A stretch of DNA of 64,000 bases from Brassica napus (Eukaryota > Streptophyta > Magnoliopsida > Brassicales > Brassicaceae). The notes under the pieces are model-generated. The model saw only the letters and a program-made list of their open reading frames with translations, was not told the origin of the DNA and searched no databases. The position numbers and the translations under genes are program-made. Shown here one piece after another: positions 20,743 through 31,572 of the stretch. The DNA lies in assembly GCF_020379485.1 (NCBI RefSeq), contig NC_063439.1:19275098-19339097 (forward strand). The letters run 5' to 3'. Positions within the stretch are counted from its first letter, which is position 1; every line of letters starts with the position of its first letter.

Positions 20743-22711
20743 CTGTAATTAAATCATTTCATCAGCCATTTTCTCAACCAAAAAAAAAACTCATCTAAAA
20801 CACTTATCACGTAGAAGCAAAACCAATTCGTGAAGTTAAAACCATATTTTTAAGGAAATGAACGATAAACCCGTCTCGTATGTGGACCCTTTACTTAGTA
20901 ATGGGCCGCGTTTTTAAGTCTTAGCCAATAGAATAATAAAACGGCTGTATGACCCATATTCTAAACCGGTTCGATGCTAACCGATGGGCATAAAATGATC
21001 TGATGATTAACTAGTTTTGGTAAGCAAACTGAACCGAACCGAGTCAAATTGAGCCAACCAAACCCAAACCTATTCAAACCAAACCAAAATACGAACCGAA
21101 CTGAGAAAACAACGTGTTTTTGTAATTATTTAAACTAAACATATGTAGTATACCAAGATACTAAAATCGTAAGACTAAATCCACATATTTGTTATTTTTT
21201 ATTCAATGGCATATATTTTTCTAATCTAATATGTAATCATCAAAAGATTTGATTAAGAAAAAAAGGAAAAGTTTGATTTCTTATTTTCGTATATATAAAA
21301 AGTATGATAGAAATTATGAACGATATTTTTTTTAGTTAACTTAGTTTGATTGAGTTTCTATAAACTCTTTTGTAGCTTTTCAAAAGCTTTTGTTTCAGTT
21401 TTATATTGGATTTAGTTCACATAGTTTATGTTTTAAAACATGATTTCTCTTAAAAAAACTAAACTAATAGAAACCCAATTAAACTAAACCAAAACATAAA
21501 CTGAACCAAACTATTTACGATTCACTTCAGTTAGAAAAATGTTAGAACCGAATTAACCAAACCAAACCGATAAAGTAACCAAAGTGCCCACTTACAAAAT
21601 CTACAAACTTAACTGGTTGTATTTTTGTAATGATCAAAATATTTCTATAATATTATTTGAGAAATCAGTTTTTATGTATCGTTTTCACGTTAATGATAAG
21701 AGTGGCTAATTACATAGACAATGTTTGTAAATTTTAAATTTACTTATATGTGTCATTATTAAGAGTTTTTCTTATATTTCCTTCTTTTTTTTTCTTAATA
21801 ATATTCAAATTTGATTTTCGTTTTTAATATTATATCATGCACCATATAAATATAAAAATTGAAATAGCTTTAAATTTTTTAAATATAGACTATATATATT
21901 AGGTGACTTCACTAAGCAAATTTCAAAACAGATAGTCAATTTAGCCCAAAAATAATTTCAAATAGCATAATCATCTTATATTGCAAAACGACTTCTAATC
22001 ATAACATTAACTAATTGTTAATATGCTTCAGTCGTTTTATAAATATTTCATATTAATGCATGAGAATTTTAAAAAAATATTAATTATGTTAGCTAATGTC
22101 ACTCCGAAACGATCATCATTTCAATTATTTCCGGTTGTTCTAGACATACAAAATCTCATTTGATAAAGCATAAATTAAATAAATCATCAAACCGATCATC
22201 AACATCATAAAATATAATTGATATATAAAATGATCATAAAACTGATCATAGATCATCAAACTGATCAAACTGATCTAAATTCTAATACTCAAAAGCAGAA
22301 ATTTAATTGAGTCAACAAAATTTTATTTTTTACAATAATTTTGTATTTAAAATTTATACATGTAACTACAAAATTCTTTAAAATATATAAACAAAAACAT
22401 AACAGTAATTCATTATTATTTATTTTTTATAAATATTTAGTTTTGTATATTTCAAAAGGTTATTGGTTATATTAGTTGTACAATCTCAAACCAAAGAACC
22501 TCTCATTTTTTTCCTATTTATTTTTCAAAAATACATCTATTAAATTATACACAAATTTATAGAAATATATATGTAAAAAATCAAATTAAGTAAAATTAAC
22601 AAAAATATCAAATATAGAATACAAAAATTATGATTTAGTTCAGAATTAAAATATAAAACTCAGTTTACCTAAAATAACTAAACCAATTGAACTTTGTATA
22701 CCATAGTCATA
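20743..22711. other. AT-rich repeats, no gene
   Basis: No coding sequence is supported. Bases 21010-21590 are bounded by runs of AACCGAAC and AACCAAACC motifs, resembling the CGGTT-rich ends of the hAT-like MITE at 16732-17561, but I could not fix ends or a target duplication. Confidence 0.5.
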
Positions 22712-23669
22712 TCTATATTATTAAAAGAGAAGTACCAAATAGAAATACCCTTTAGTTTTACCACTTATTTACATTAGAATGTCATTGAAATATTTATTGA
22801 ACCTATATTTAAGCATGTTTGTCTTTTCCTAATTTAAATAATAGATTTAAGCATTTAATGTCTTTCCAAAATTTAAATAATAGATTTCCTTTATCAAATC
22901 ATAACCAAAATAATTTTCCTAATATATTCCATATTAACATATTCAATATTTCTAATATTTATAAGTAATAAATAGTAAAATAAAAAAAATTACACATCAT
23001 AATCAATTTATATAACATATAAATAAAATATAAAATAGTTTATTCATATATTAGTATAATGCTTTCATAATATAAGTCCAATTAGTTATAAATATTGGAT
23101 TTGTTTATATGATACATTGTGATATAATAGACGATTAAAATCACAAAATATAATTTTCAGAGTAATAAATAAAAAATTTATGTTTAAAAATGTTATATTA
23201 ACAATTATGTAATATATTTTAATTTACATATATATATATATATATTATACCATTAGTACAAAGAAAAAATTAAAGTGAAAGCAAATATTTATACGGTCAC
23301 GGTGAAGATCTATAAATAAATAACAACAACAAGATTATTTTTCTTTAAAAATTTTATTTTAATTGAAACTATAGTTCCAAATATGTTTATATATTTTATG
23401 TATTTGTAAATTTATTTTCTTTGTCTTTAAGGAAGCTTGGATTCTTAAATTAGAAAAAAATATGACCACCTCTATATTATTTTAATTAGAAAATTTAAAA
23501 TTTATATCAGAATGTTTTATTAAACTTTTAATTTTTCTTTTTATTATAACTGTAAAGATTAATTTTCAATATGAATTTATGTTTCAATATTACAAATGCA
23601 TCATTTAATATAAACAAAAAAAAACTAAAAACATAAAATAAATACCCGCCCGGTCGGGTCAAGTTCTAA
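22712..23669 (+). mobile_element. Non-autonomous Helitron
   Basis: Starts TCTATATTATTAAAAGAGAA directly after an A and ends with a hairpin (CCCGCCCGGTCGGG) 7 bp before a terminal CTAA, followed by T. These are the 5'-TC, 3'-hairpin-CTRR and A|T insertion features of Helitrons. It is 958 bp, very AT-rich and has no RepHel gene. Confidence 0.85.
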
Positions 23670-24218
23670 TGTTTAATTAAGATCATAACATAAATTTTAC
23701 TTATTTTCCTTACATATGTATTGTAAACCAATTTTAATTATAAAGTAAAATACTGAACAATATTATAATTTATATCATAAATATTTATCATGTCACCTAA
23801 TATTTTAATATATCACCTAAATTTATAATCATGTACAGTCGACTGGTTCAATCAAACCGTAATCGTGCTTTATTTCTTTCAAATCACGAAAGCAAAATAG
23901 TACCATCTTCTTGAATTATTTATAGACTTAATAGGTTATCAATCAAATTCAAAATGGTTTAATGGTCGACTAGCTAACTTTTCACGCATTTATAAAATCT
24001 TTGTTCACGACTTTTCCTAAGACCAAAAAGATGATAACAAAACAGAGATCCCAATTTTCATACTTCGTGGGCGGTTTGTCGTCGACTCTGGTCTCATTCG
24101 AGTTCTGAGTCAAAGGCCAGGTCTCAAAGTTGGACTAGTGGAAAGAGTTTACAATTAATCAAACTATTTTTTATTATGTATCTTTTGCCGGAATCGTATA
24201 AAAAATAACAACGCTTAA
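23670..24218. other. Intergenic, no gene
   Basis: Mostly AT-rich DNA between the Helitron and a MITE. No open frame, RNA gene or regulatory element is recognised. Confidence 0.5.
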
Positions 24219-24837
24219 GGGTATGACTGGTTTTCCCGCTACCACCCGCAAACGCAGCTTTTGCGGTTGGTAGCGGTTGTTGGCGTTTTGCAACAATCGC
24301 TCAAACCGCTCCAAACCGCTCCAAATCGCTTTGAACCTCATAAATTCAAAAGCTGGTTCCAGCTAGCGTTTGCGGTTGCGGGCGGTTGCGGGAGGATAAA
24401 AAAAATTTCTTTTTTTTTCAAAACAATATAAATACAAAAATAAAAATATTCAATAAAAAAATTAAATTAGAATTATAAAAATGCTAAAATATATCTATTA
24501 TAATTTAATTAATATTATAAAACTTTTAAATAAAAATATTTTCTATAATTTTTAAAAAATTTAAAGTATAACTTTCTAAATATAACTTTTATATTTATTA
24601 TAATATTATTATTTTTGATATTTTTATAATTGTATAAAATGTAAATATTGTTAATTTATTATTTAACCGCTGCTGCATTTGGTAGTTAACCAGTCATAAG
24701 TATCCCGCAAACGCACCAATTTCTAACCGCAGAACCAGTCGTACAAATCTCTTAAAACCGCTAGAAACCGCAACCACCCGCATCCGCAAACTTCCGCAAC
24801 CGCAACCGCAACCGCTGCGGTTGAACCAGTCAGACCC
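24219..24837. mobile_element. PIF/Harbinger-type MITE, copy B
   Basis: A 619-bp copy of the element at 8366-8993, inserted in opposite orientation. Ends are GGGTATGACTGGTTTTCCCG and the complement of GGGTCTGACTGGTTCAACCG, with TAA on both sides (24216-24218, 24838-24840). TTTCCCGC (24232-24239), an E2F-type motif, lies in the left end. Its termini differ from those of the neighbouring autonomous-looking Harbinger element, which begins 107 bp further on, so that element is unlikely to be its direct parent. Confidence 0.9.
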
Positions 24838-25511
24838 TAAATATAAGTCCAAAACGCACACCAAAGTTAGTTCCACGCATGTAGTCAACATGGAAAAAAC
24901 AATGTACATCTTTTTTTTTTTTAACGAAAACAATGTACATCTAAGACCATCCGCAACGGTCGAAATGGGTTTATCTTAGCGCGAATTCTTAGGCAAAACC
25001 TAATATAATAATAGTTATATTTTAACTTTAGGTAAGAAAGAGTCCTTAGGGAAGGAGGTTTAAGGATTAATCCTTAAGTGTGTGGCATCACGTGATAGGC
25101 TAGCGGAAGGGGTGTGTTTCGCGTGGGGGAAAAAGATTCATTTGGTTTCTCGATCACGAAAAAAAAAAGCGCTCTCACGATATCAAAGGCGATTCAGCGA
25201 CCGGAGAAGGGTGAAGGTAAATCGGAGGTTTCACCGTTTTTTTTGGCATTTGGAGTTGTTGCATGTTGATTCATCTGGTATTAGGGTTCTATGTGGGGCT
25301 TAACTAATTGATTTCGGTTCTCAAATCGAGTTGGGGATTTTTTGAATTAGGGTTTTCTTCAAGATTTGTTCACCGCGCGTCGGTTAGTTGTTGTTTTCGT
25401 CGTTATTAAGGGTCGGGATTGAGTTATTAAGGAGTGGATTGAGTTCTTTATCGATTTAAGTCTTGGGTTTAGTTTCTAAATCGATTAGTTTTTGTTGTTG
25501 CAGGTGTTGAA

Positions 25512-26057
25512 ATGGAGGAAGAATTAAGAGATATGAAAGCCCGCAAAGATTACTACAACATGCTTCATGCCGTTTCAGATGCGCAACAAGGTATTCCTCA
25601 ATTCTGCCCCTGTGGATCACTGACGAAGGAAGTCGTTGATGAAGACGACACATATGACTACCTCCCTGGGAAGAGATACTTCATCTGCTGTGAGTTCGAG
25701 GTATTAAGTTTTCTCTCTTACTAAATCTCTTCTTCTTTGAAATGAATGTGCAGTTTGATAATGGTAATTATGTTTTGGCAGAACGACGGGATGCATTTCA
25801 GGCAACCATGGGTTACGGGTATGCAACAAGAGGTTGAGAGGTTCAAAAAAATATTCAACGAGCAGGAAAAGTTGAAGAGAGAATGCGAGGCGCTTAAGGT
25901 GAGTGGAAATATAAATTGTAACATGTTTGTGCCTGTTTGTAACGCAACCTGTGTAACAAAAAGATTGGTTTGTCTGATATATGTTCAGGAGCAGGTGAAG
26001 ATGATGCATTTGCGGCTGAATGAACTTGAGAGCAGCCATTCGAAGGTTAGTCTGTAA
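25512..26057 (+). CDS. GRF-type zinc-finger protein carried by the Harbinger element
   Basis: Three exons, 25512-25700, 25782-25898 and 25989-26057, join in frame through GT-AG introns to 124 residues. Residues about 28-75 match a GRF zinc finger: 'FCPCGS' supplies the first ligands, 'GKRYFICC' the third, and the block ends in 'HFRQPWV' with the conserved tryptophan. The remaining residues form a coiled coil rich in Glu, Lys and Leu ('EKLKRECEALKEQVKMMHLR'). GRF fingers bind single-stranded nucleic acid in several DNA-repair and topoisomerase proteins. Short GRF plus coiled-coil proteins are common uncharacterised genes in crucifers. Its place inside the transposon, in the same direction as the transposase, suggests either captured host cargo or an accessory transposition gene. 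Confidence 0.8.
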
Positions 26058-26411
26058 ACGTATTTGCGTAACTTTAGCAATATAGTTTAGCTAGGTAGTT
26101 TTTAAAACTCTAGGTAGATAGTCTTTCAAACTTTATTGTTGAACTTTATAGTTGAAACTTTATAGTTCAACTTTAGAGTTCAAACTAGTATAACTTGTTG
26201 TTGTGATTTCGAAAGTGATTTGATATGTTATAAATGAAAAGTAAACCCGTCTTTAATTGTGCCTAACTGCATTTAGGCGTCTTTACCTGTAATGAGAAGA
26301 CACTTTCCTACTAGAAGTAAATTCATTTATGTAGAACATAGGCTTTGCTAACTACTTATTTAGAGCCACCCCCTTTGCTTAGAGTCCAGTAAAACATAGT
26401 CTTCTTCCTAA

Positions 26412-27215
26412 ATGGCAAACTCCTCCACAAGTTTTATTAACCTTTTAGCGAGCCAAGGGGTTATTGACCTTGGCTCATCGGAACCTCCGTTCGTTAGCAG
26501 CGAAGGGGTAGCCACCCAATGTTCCGATGAGGGTACGGTCAAAGAGAGGAGAAAATGGACACCAAAGGAGGATATAATCCTCATTGGTGCTTGGCTCAAC
26601 ACGAGCAAAGACCCAATAGTCAGTAACGAACAGAAAGGCCTTGCGTTCTGGAAGAGGATACTAGACAACTACAACTCCAGCCCTTTACTGGTTGGTACAA
26701 TCCCCCGCGAACTAGGGCAAGTGAAGCAACGATGGGCCAGGATCAACGATGTGGTGTGTAAGTTTTGTGGTAGCTACGAGATGGCACAGAGGGAGCAGAG
26801 AAGCGGGCAAAATGACAACGATGTGATGAAGGCTGCATTGGAGATCTTCTTCAATGACAAGGGCTTTAAGTTCAACTTGGAACATGCCTGGAGAGAGCTT
26901 AGGCATGATGTCAAATGGTGCTCCACCTCTCTCGGGAAGGACAATGGGAAAGACAAGCGCAAAACAGGTGCCTCAGATGCGGGAGGGTCAGTGACAGAGC
27001 CACAAGAGAGACCCATAGGAGTGAAGGCAGCTAAGGCTGCTGGTAAGAGGAAGAAATTAGGAAAAGAAGAAGAATTAGGACAACTTAAAGATTTGATGGA
27101 GACCAAAAAGCAAATCTCAGATCAGAGTTTGCTTGCAAGCTTGTTTGCTAAAACCGACCCACTGACTGAGATGGAAATAGCTTTGAAAATGAAATTAATG
27201 TCTCAGATGTTGTGA
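26412..27215 (+). CDS. Harbinger accessory protein, SANT/Myb-like DNA-binding
   Basis: An uninterrupted frame of 267 residues. Residues about 45-115 form a trihelix/Myb-like domain with 'RRKWTPKEDIILIGAWLNTS' and 'VKQRWARIND' as helix landmarks. A second conserved region ('KGFKFNLEHAWRELRHDVKW') is followed by a basic linker ('KAAGKRKKLGKEEE') and a C-terminal helix. This is the architecture of the ORF1 partner protein that PIF/Harbinger elements encode next to the transposase. It is often misannotated in plants as a NAM-associated or glutathione S-transferase-like protein. In studied Harbinger systems ORF1 binds the element ends and helps bring the transposase into the nucleus. It lies 0.75 kb upstream of the transposase gene, same strand. 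The N-terminal ATG follows a spliced-looking leader. Confidence 0.88.
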   Translation: MANSSTSFINLLASQGVIDLGSSEPPFVSSEGVATQCSDEGTVKERRKWTPKEDIILIGAWLNTSKDPIVSNEQKGLAFWKRILDNYNSSPLLVGTIPRELGQVKQRWARINDVVCKFCGSYEMAQREQRSGQNDNDVMKAALEIFFNDKGFKFNLEHAWRELRHDVKWCSTSLGKDNGKDKRKTGASDAGGSVTEPQERPIGVKAAKAAGKRKKLGKEEELGQLKDLMETKKQISDQSLLASLFAKTDPLTEMEIALKMKLMSQML

Positions 27216-27972
27216 TGGTTTGTTAACGCTTACTTACTGTTGTTTACTTGTCTTTTTACTCATGCTTACGAATCTCTTTTTACGTGTTTCAGGTGAAGAA
27301 CAAGCCCATGTGAGCGAAGTCACGGGTTGTCTGGAAAGCTGATGTGTGTTTTGTATGTTTCTGCGACTCTTTTCATGTGAACCAAGTCACGGGTTGTTTG
27401 TAACCCTTGGCTTTATAACTATGTTGTCTCGGCTTTGTAACTCTACTACTCTTCTTCTCAAACAACTTGTATCTCTCTGCTTTCAGTTTGTTGTCTTTGC
27501 TCTTGATCATCTACATTTGTAAGCTCTCTGTTTCTTGAAGTAGATGTTGTTTATCGCATCACTTGTTTTTTATCGAATCACTTGGTCGCATCATTTCATT
27601 TTTTTTATCGCATCACTTGTTTTTTTATAGCTTCATTTGGTCGTTTTCTTATAGCATCATGTTAATGAACTTGATCATCACTTTAATGAACTTGATCATC
27701 ACGTTAAAGAACTCCAATTTATATTCTAACTCCAATTTATATTCTAACTCCATTTATCTAAGCTCCAATTTATGTTCATCTAAGAACTAGATAATCACTT
27801 GTCCACGTTTTTTATCGCATCATTATTTTTTTTTTCTAGTTTGTGTCAATTTTTCTAGTTTGTGTCAATTTTTTCTAATAAGGCAGATACAAAACTAGAA
27901 TGTTTAATTAATGAATTTTTCTAGTTTGAGTCAATTTTACAAAATGTATTTAATAATTTAATTAATTATGGA

Positions 27973-29292
27973 TTGTTTCATCACCTTTTTTTTTTAAAGG
28001 GATTACGAAATATGGAAGATGAAGTCGATCGCAGATTGAATGCGGCTTTGGATGAAGCTGTCGATGAATATTTTGAAGATACATACAACAACATTGCGAA
28101 CAACCAAACTAAGAAACAGAGCAAACGTGCATATGTCGAACGCAATCGCGAAGAGGGCCATACCCGACTATGGAACGACTACTTTAGTGAAAATCCGACA
28201 TTTCCCCCAAATTTTTTCAGACGGCGTTTCCGCATGAACAAGGCAGTTTTCATGCGTATCGTCGATCGTCTCTCGGAAAATTTTCAATTCTTTCAGCAAA
28301 GAAGAGATGCGACAGGGAGGTTAGGTCTATCTCCACTACAAAAGTGTACGGCGGCAATTCGCATGCTTGCTTACGGCTGTGCTGCTGACGCCGTTGACGA
28401 ATATCTCCGACTTGGAGAAAGCACAGCACTTTCATGTTTAAGCAATTTCACAGAAGGCGTAATATCTTTATTTGGAGAAGAGTATCTACGGAGGCCCACT
28501 CCAGAGGATCTCCAACGACTACTCGATATTGGAGAGATTCGTGGCTTTCCGGGAATGGTAGGAAGCATCGACTGCATGCATTGGGAGTGGAAAAATTGCC
28601 CAACCGCCTGGAAAGGACAGTACACACGTGGATCAGGAAAGCCAACAATTGTCTTGGAGGCCGTAGCTTCACAAGATCTTTGGATATGGCATGCTTTTTT
28701 TGGTCCTCCGGGTACATTAAACGATATTAACGTTCTCGATCGGTCTCCTGTTTTTGATGATATTTTACAAGGTCGAGCTCCAAGGGTACAATATGAGGTC
28801 AACGGACACCAGTACGATTTGGCATACTACCTCACAGATGGCATATATCCAAAATGGGCAACATTTATCCAATCTATATCAAACCCTCAAGGGCCTGAAG
28901 CCGAGTTATTTGCAAAAGTTCAGGAATCAACCAGAAAAGATGTGGAGCGTGCCTTCGGAGTATTGCAAGCTCGATTTGCAATAGTTAAAAACCCGGCTAT
29001 TTTGTGGGATAAGACACAAATAGGGATGGTAATGCGAACATGTATCATATTACACAATATGATAGTAGAAAATGAACGCAATGGATATACTCAATATGAT
29101 ACATCTGAGTTTGAAGAAGGAGCCTCGAGTAGAAGTTCACAGGTGGATATGTCATTTTCTCCCGCGGCTTCAAATCTCCGTACTATGCTTGACATACGGC
29201 GACGTGTTCGTGACCCGCACATACATGCACAATTGAAATATGATTTGATTCAAAACATTTGGAACAAGTTTGGTAATGATGAAGATGTTTAG
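27973..29292 (+). CDS. PIF/Harbinger DDE transposase (ALP1-like)
   Basis: Uninterrupted frame of 439 residues, or 426 if translation starts at the in-frame ATG at 28012 ('MEDEVDRRLN'), which I prefer; the upstream codons follow a T-rich, intron-acceptor-like tract. An N-terminal helix-turn-helix region ('FRRRFRMNKAVFMRIVDRL', 'LSPLQKCTAAIRMLAYG') precedes the DDE nuclease fold. The catalytic acids appear intact: Asp in 'GSIDCMHWEW' (about residue 200), Asp in 'LTDGIYPKW' (about 289) and Glu in 'RKDVERAFGVLQARF' (about 325). These motifs identify the plant DDE_Tnp_4 family. The enzyme would cut at the element's inverted repeats and insert at TTA/TAA. Host-domesticated relatives (ALP1) exist, but flanking repeats and target duplications show that this one is still inside a transposon. 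Confidence 0.95.
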   Translation: MFHHLFFLKGLRNMEDEVDRRLNAALDEAVDEYFEDTYNNIANNQTKKQSKRAYVERNREEGHTRLWNDYFSENPTFPPNFFRRRFRMNKAVFMRIVDRLSENFQFFQQRRDATGRLGLSPLQKCTAAIRMLAYGCAADAVDEYLRLGESTALSCLSNFTEGVISLFGEEYLRRPTPEDLQRLLDIGEIRGFPGMVGSIDCMHWEWKNCPTAWKGQYTRGSGKPTIVLEAVASQDLWIWHAFFGPPGTLNDINVLDRSPVFDDILQGRAPRVQYEVNGHQYDLAYYLTDGIYPKWATFIQSISNPQGPEAELFAKVQESTRKDVERAFGVLQARFAIVKNPAILWDKTQIGMVMRTCIILHNMIVENERNGYTQYDTSEFEEGASSRSSQVDMSFSPAASNLRTMLDIRRRVRDPHIHAQLKYDLIQNIWNKFGNDEDV

Positions 29293-29529
29293 TTATTGTA
29301 TGTTTACATTTAGTCTTTCAATAAATAAAAAATTTTATTTTATATTAAATAAATTTAAAATATTTTAAAAATTCAAAAAAAAAAAAAAAAAAAAATCTAA
29401 GGATTCCATTTCGGATAACACCATTGGACCTACATTAATGCTTAAAGTCCTTAACTATTTAAAAAAAAAATATATATTATTTTAATGCTAAAGATTCCAA
29501 TGGTGATAACACCATTGGAGTTGCTCTAA

Positions 29530-30312
29530 GTAGTTTACTTTTCGTATTCAATATAAGTGGTCCGGAGGCCAGCTCATTCATTCATGGGTTCCCTCGAGAC
29601 CATCTCGGCCATTAAACTTATCTACATTTTTGATTAATAGTATCATACAATTAATAGTCAAATACATATATTCGTATACTCTCTAGAAGTCTCCCTTGAT
29701 AGGATGGTTAAGTAAGTCCAAGGAGATCAAGACCATGATTTTCATTGGAGATAGATAGGTCGGTTGAAAATTTAGTGAGTGTATAGTAGTATTCGAGTTT
29801 TTATATATGGACTATATAACGCATGAAATTATATCACAAGATGAAGGGAAAAAGTAAAAGATGATTAGGACTCGTATAGGCTTATGTCTATGTCGTGTGT
29901 GATGTATTCGAATCTTCTAAAGACGAAATTGAAATCACATGTAACATCGTTACACATTGTGGGTCGATGGGAACTATATGACGTATTCATCTTTTTGGCA
30001 AACTTGGACCTATTCCCAACAGAATATATATTAAAATTCGTATTTAGAAAAAGTAATTTCATATCAATGATACGAACAATATGATTGGAAAATGCAAGAA
30101 CATAATAATTTGATTTTACTTTACATTAATAAGAGAATTATTGACTACCCATTCGATGAGCAATGAATTGAATCTTTTTTTTTTTTGAGTTTATATTCAC
30201 TATTCAAAAATTCAAAATGTTTACAGTTTGATGCTTTTTTCCACTCTCTCCCTCAATAATGTATCCTCACAAAATCAAATTCTATGAACCCTAGTGAGTA
30301 AAACGAATTGAA
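29530..30312. other. Intergenic, Harbinger to PUB27 3' end
   Basis: No gene recognised. The overlapping short frames at about 29865-30084 on both strands lack family features. Confidence 0.5.
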
Positions 30313-31572
30313 TTAAAACGGCATGATATGTGTCGTTTTGGTGTCGTAAGCCGAAAGGCAAGATCTTGAATTCACCTTGAAGACCTTAAGAAGATCCGTT
30401 AACATCCGCCTCACGGCGGGAGAGCAATTGCTCTGTAACAGTAACAGAATCTTCGTAACGCCGTTAGTACTCGTAACCGCTTCAAGCGCCTTCTCTTCTT
30501 TGAAAAGATAAGAGACGCTCCAAAGCACCGTCACGGCGTGCTCCGTCGCCGCCGTCGATACTTTCATCAGCTTCTTAACCACCGTCTTCAAACACTCGCC
30601 GTCTCCGCCGCAGATTTCCGATCTGCCTTCCTTAGTGGATGCTAAACTCTCGAGAAGCTTCAAAGATTTCTCCGTCACCGAAACGCTCGCCGTCGTTGGA
30701 TCCGTTAACAGCTTCGTGAGATCCTTGATGAGCTTCTCTCTGATTAGATTCAGCTTCACGCGTCTCGGCGAGCTGATCGCGATCAAGCATGATAACGTTG
30801 CTTCGATTAAGCTCGAATCGGAGTCTCTGCTAATTGATTTCATTAGCTCGACTACTAAACCGTCTCTCTCAGCGATTGACACCTTTGACTCGGAGTCGAC
30901 CGCGATGAATTCAAGTAAACCGGCGCAATCAATCTTCAATTCAACATTCCCGGTTTTGAAAAAATAGACGATCGTCGTTAACCGATCTCGACCGTTATTT
31001 AAAACCAGATTCGAAAACCGTCGCCGATCTGAGATTTTGGATCGAATCATGCTCAGAATCTTCACCGCCTCTTGAACAATGAGCAATTTAGCAGCGGAGG
31101 TGGTTTTGAAATCTACCTGGCTCATGAGATCCACGAGAAGTCTCACGAAATCATCTTTCCCGGCGAGGAACCCTCTGTTATCGTCGGACTCTCTAGCGAA
31201 CCGGAGAATCTTCGCCAAAACCTCGCGGTCAAACCTCTCTTCCTTCTCCACCTTCACTCTATCGATCGCATCTGCGATCTCGTCTCTCGTCGGAGCAGCT
31301 AACTCCGACGGTTCGACACTAGCGCGCCGGCGAACAGAGTCTGACCAAATCTCAATGAGACGCTGAAGAGTCCGGTTAGGTATGAAATCCTTGTTCTGAA
31401 GAATCTGCATCGTCGCCGGACACGTGTTGTTCCCGCCGTCGAGCCACCGTTGGATGCTAGCGCGGTCGTAGGTCACGCCGGTGCAAAGACTCACCGGAGA
31501 TTTCATGACGTCTAAGGATATAGGACATCGGAAGAAGCTTGGTACGGTGATGTATAGATCGTCTTTCCTCAT
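30313..31572 (-). CDS. PUB27: U-box E3 ubiquitin ligase PUB27 (CMPG2-like)
   Basis: An intronless gene for 419 residues. Residues about 9-80 form the U-box, starting '[20 protein letters not shown]' with '[16 protein letters not shown]' and '[11 protein letters not shown]', the surface that binds E2 enzymes. The remainder is a series of leucine-rich armadillo-like helices ('[20 protein letters not shown]', '[13 protein letters not shown]'), the substrate-binding part of plant PUB-ARM proteins. The closest family I recall is the elicitor-responsive CMPG1/CMPG2 group (PUB20-PUB27), which acts in defence signalling; At5g64660 encodes 420 residues and occupies this position. A GA-rich stretch (31625-31672) in the 5' leader may affect expression. 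The stop codon is followed by no close neighbour. Confidence 0.93.
   Translation of the reverse strand: MRKDDLYITVPSFFRCPISLDVMKSPVSLCTGVTYDRASIQRWLDGGNNTCPATMQILQNKDFIPNRTLQRLIEIWSDSVRRRASVEPSELAAPTRDEIADAIDRVKVEKEERFDREVLAKILRFARESDDNRGFLAGKDDFVRLLVDLMSQVDFKTTSAAKLLIVQEAVKILSMIRSKISDRRRFSNLVLNNGRDRLTTIVYFFKTGNVELKIDCAGLLEFIAVDSESKVSIAERDGLVVELMKSISRDSDSSLIEATLSCLIAISSPRRVKLNLIREKLIKDLTKLLTDPTTASVSVTEKSLKLLESLASTKEGRSEICGGDGECLKTVVKKLMKVSTAATEHAVTVLWSVSYLFKEEKALEAVTSTNGVTKILLLLQSNCSPAVRRMLTDLLKVFKVNSRSCLSAYDTKTTHIMPF

Larger units (their letters stand above)
24945..29526 (+). mobile_element. Complete PIF/Harbinger transposon with three genes
   Basis: The ends are imperfect inverted repeats, GACCATCCGCAACGG on the left and GAGCAACTCCAATGG (reverse-complemented) on the right. 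Both sides carry TAA (24942-24944, 29527-29529), the 3-bp Harbinger target duplication. The 4582-bp interior holds, all on the plus strand, a GRF zinc-finger gene (25512-26057), a SANT/Myb-like gene (26412-27215) and a DDE transposase gene (27973-29292), each without visible disabling mutations. Subterminal regions contain repeated 'ccaatggtg/cattgg' motifs. With matching target duplications and intact frames, the element could be autonomous. Activity cannot be judged from sequence alone. Confidence 0.9.

Noticed and set aside
28371..28802. 143-codon minus-strand frame
   Set aside because: Antisense shadow of the Harbinger transposase gene.
24219..29526. Treating the MITE and the Harbinger element as one transposon
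   Set aside because: Each has its own TAA duplication and different terminal sequences.
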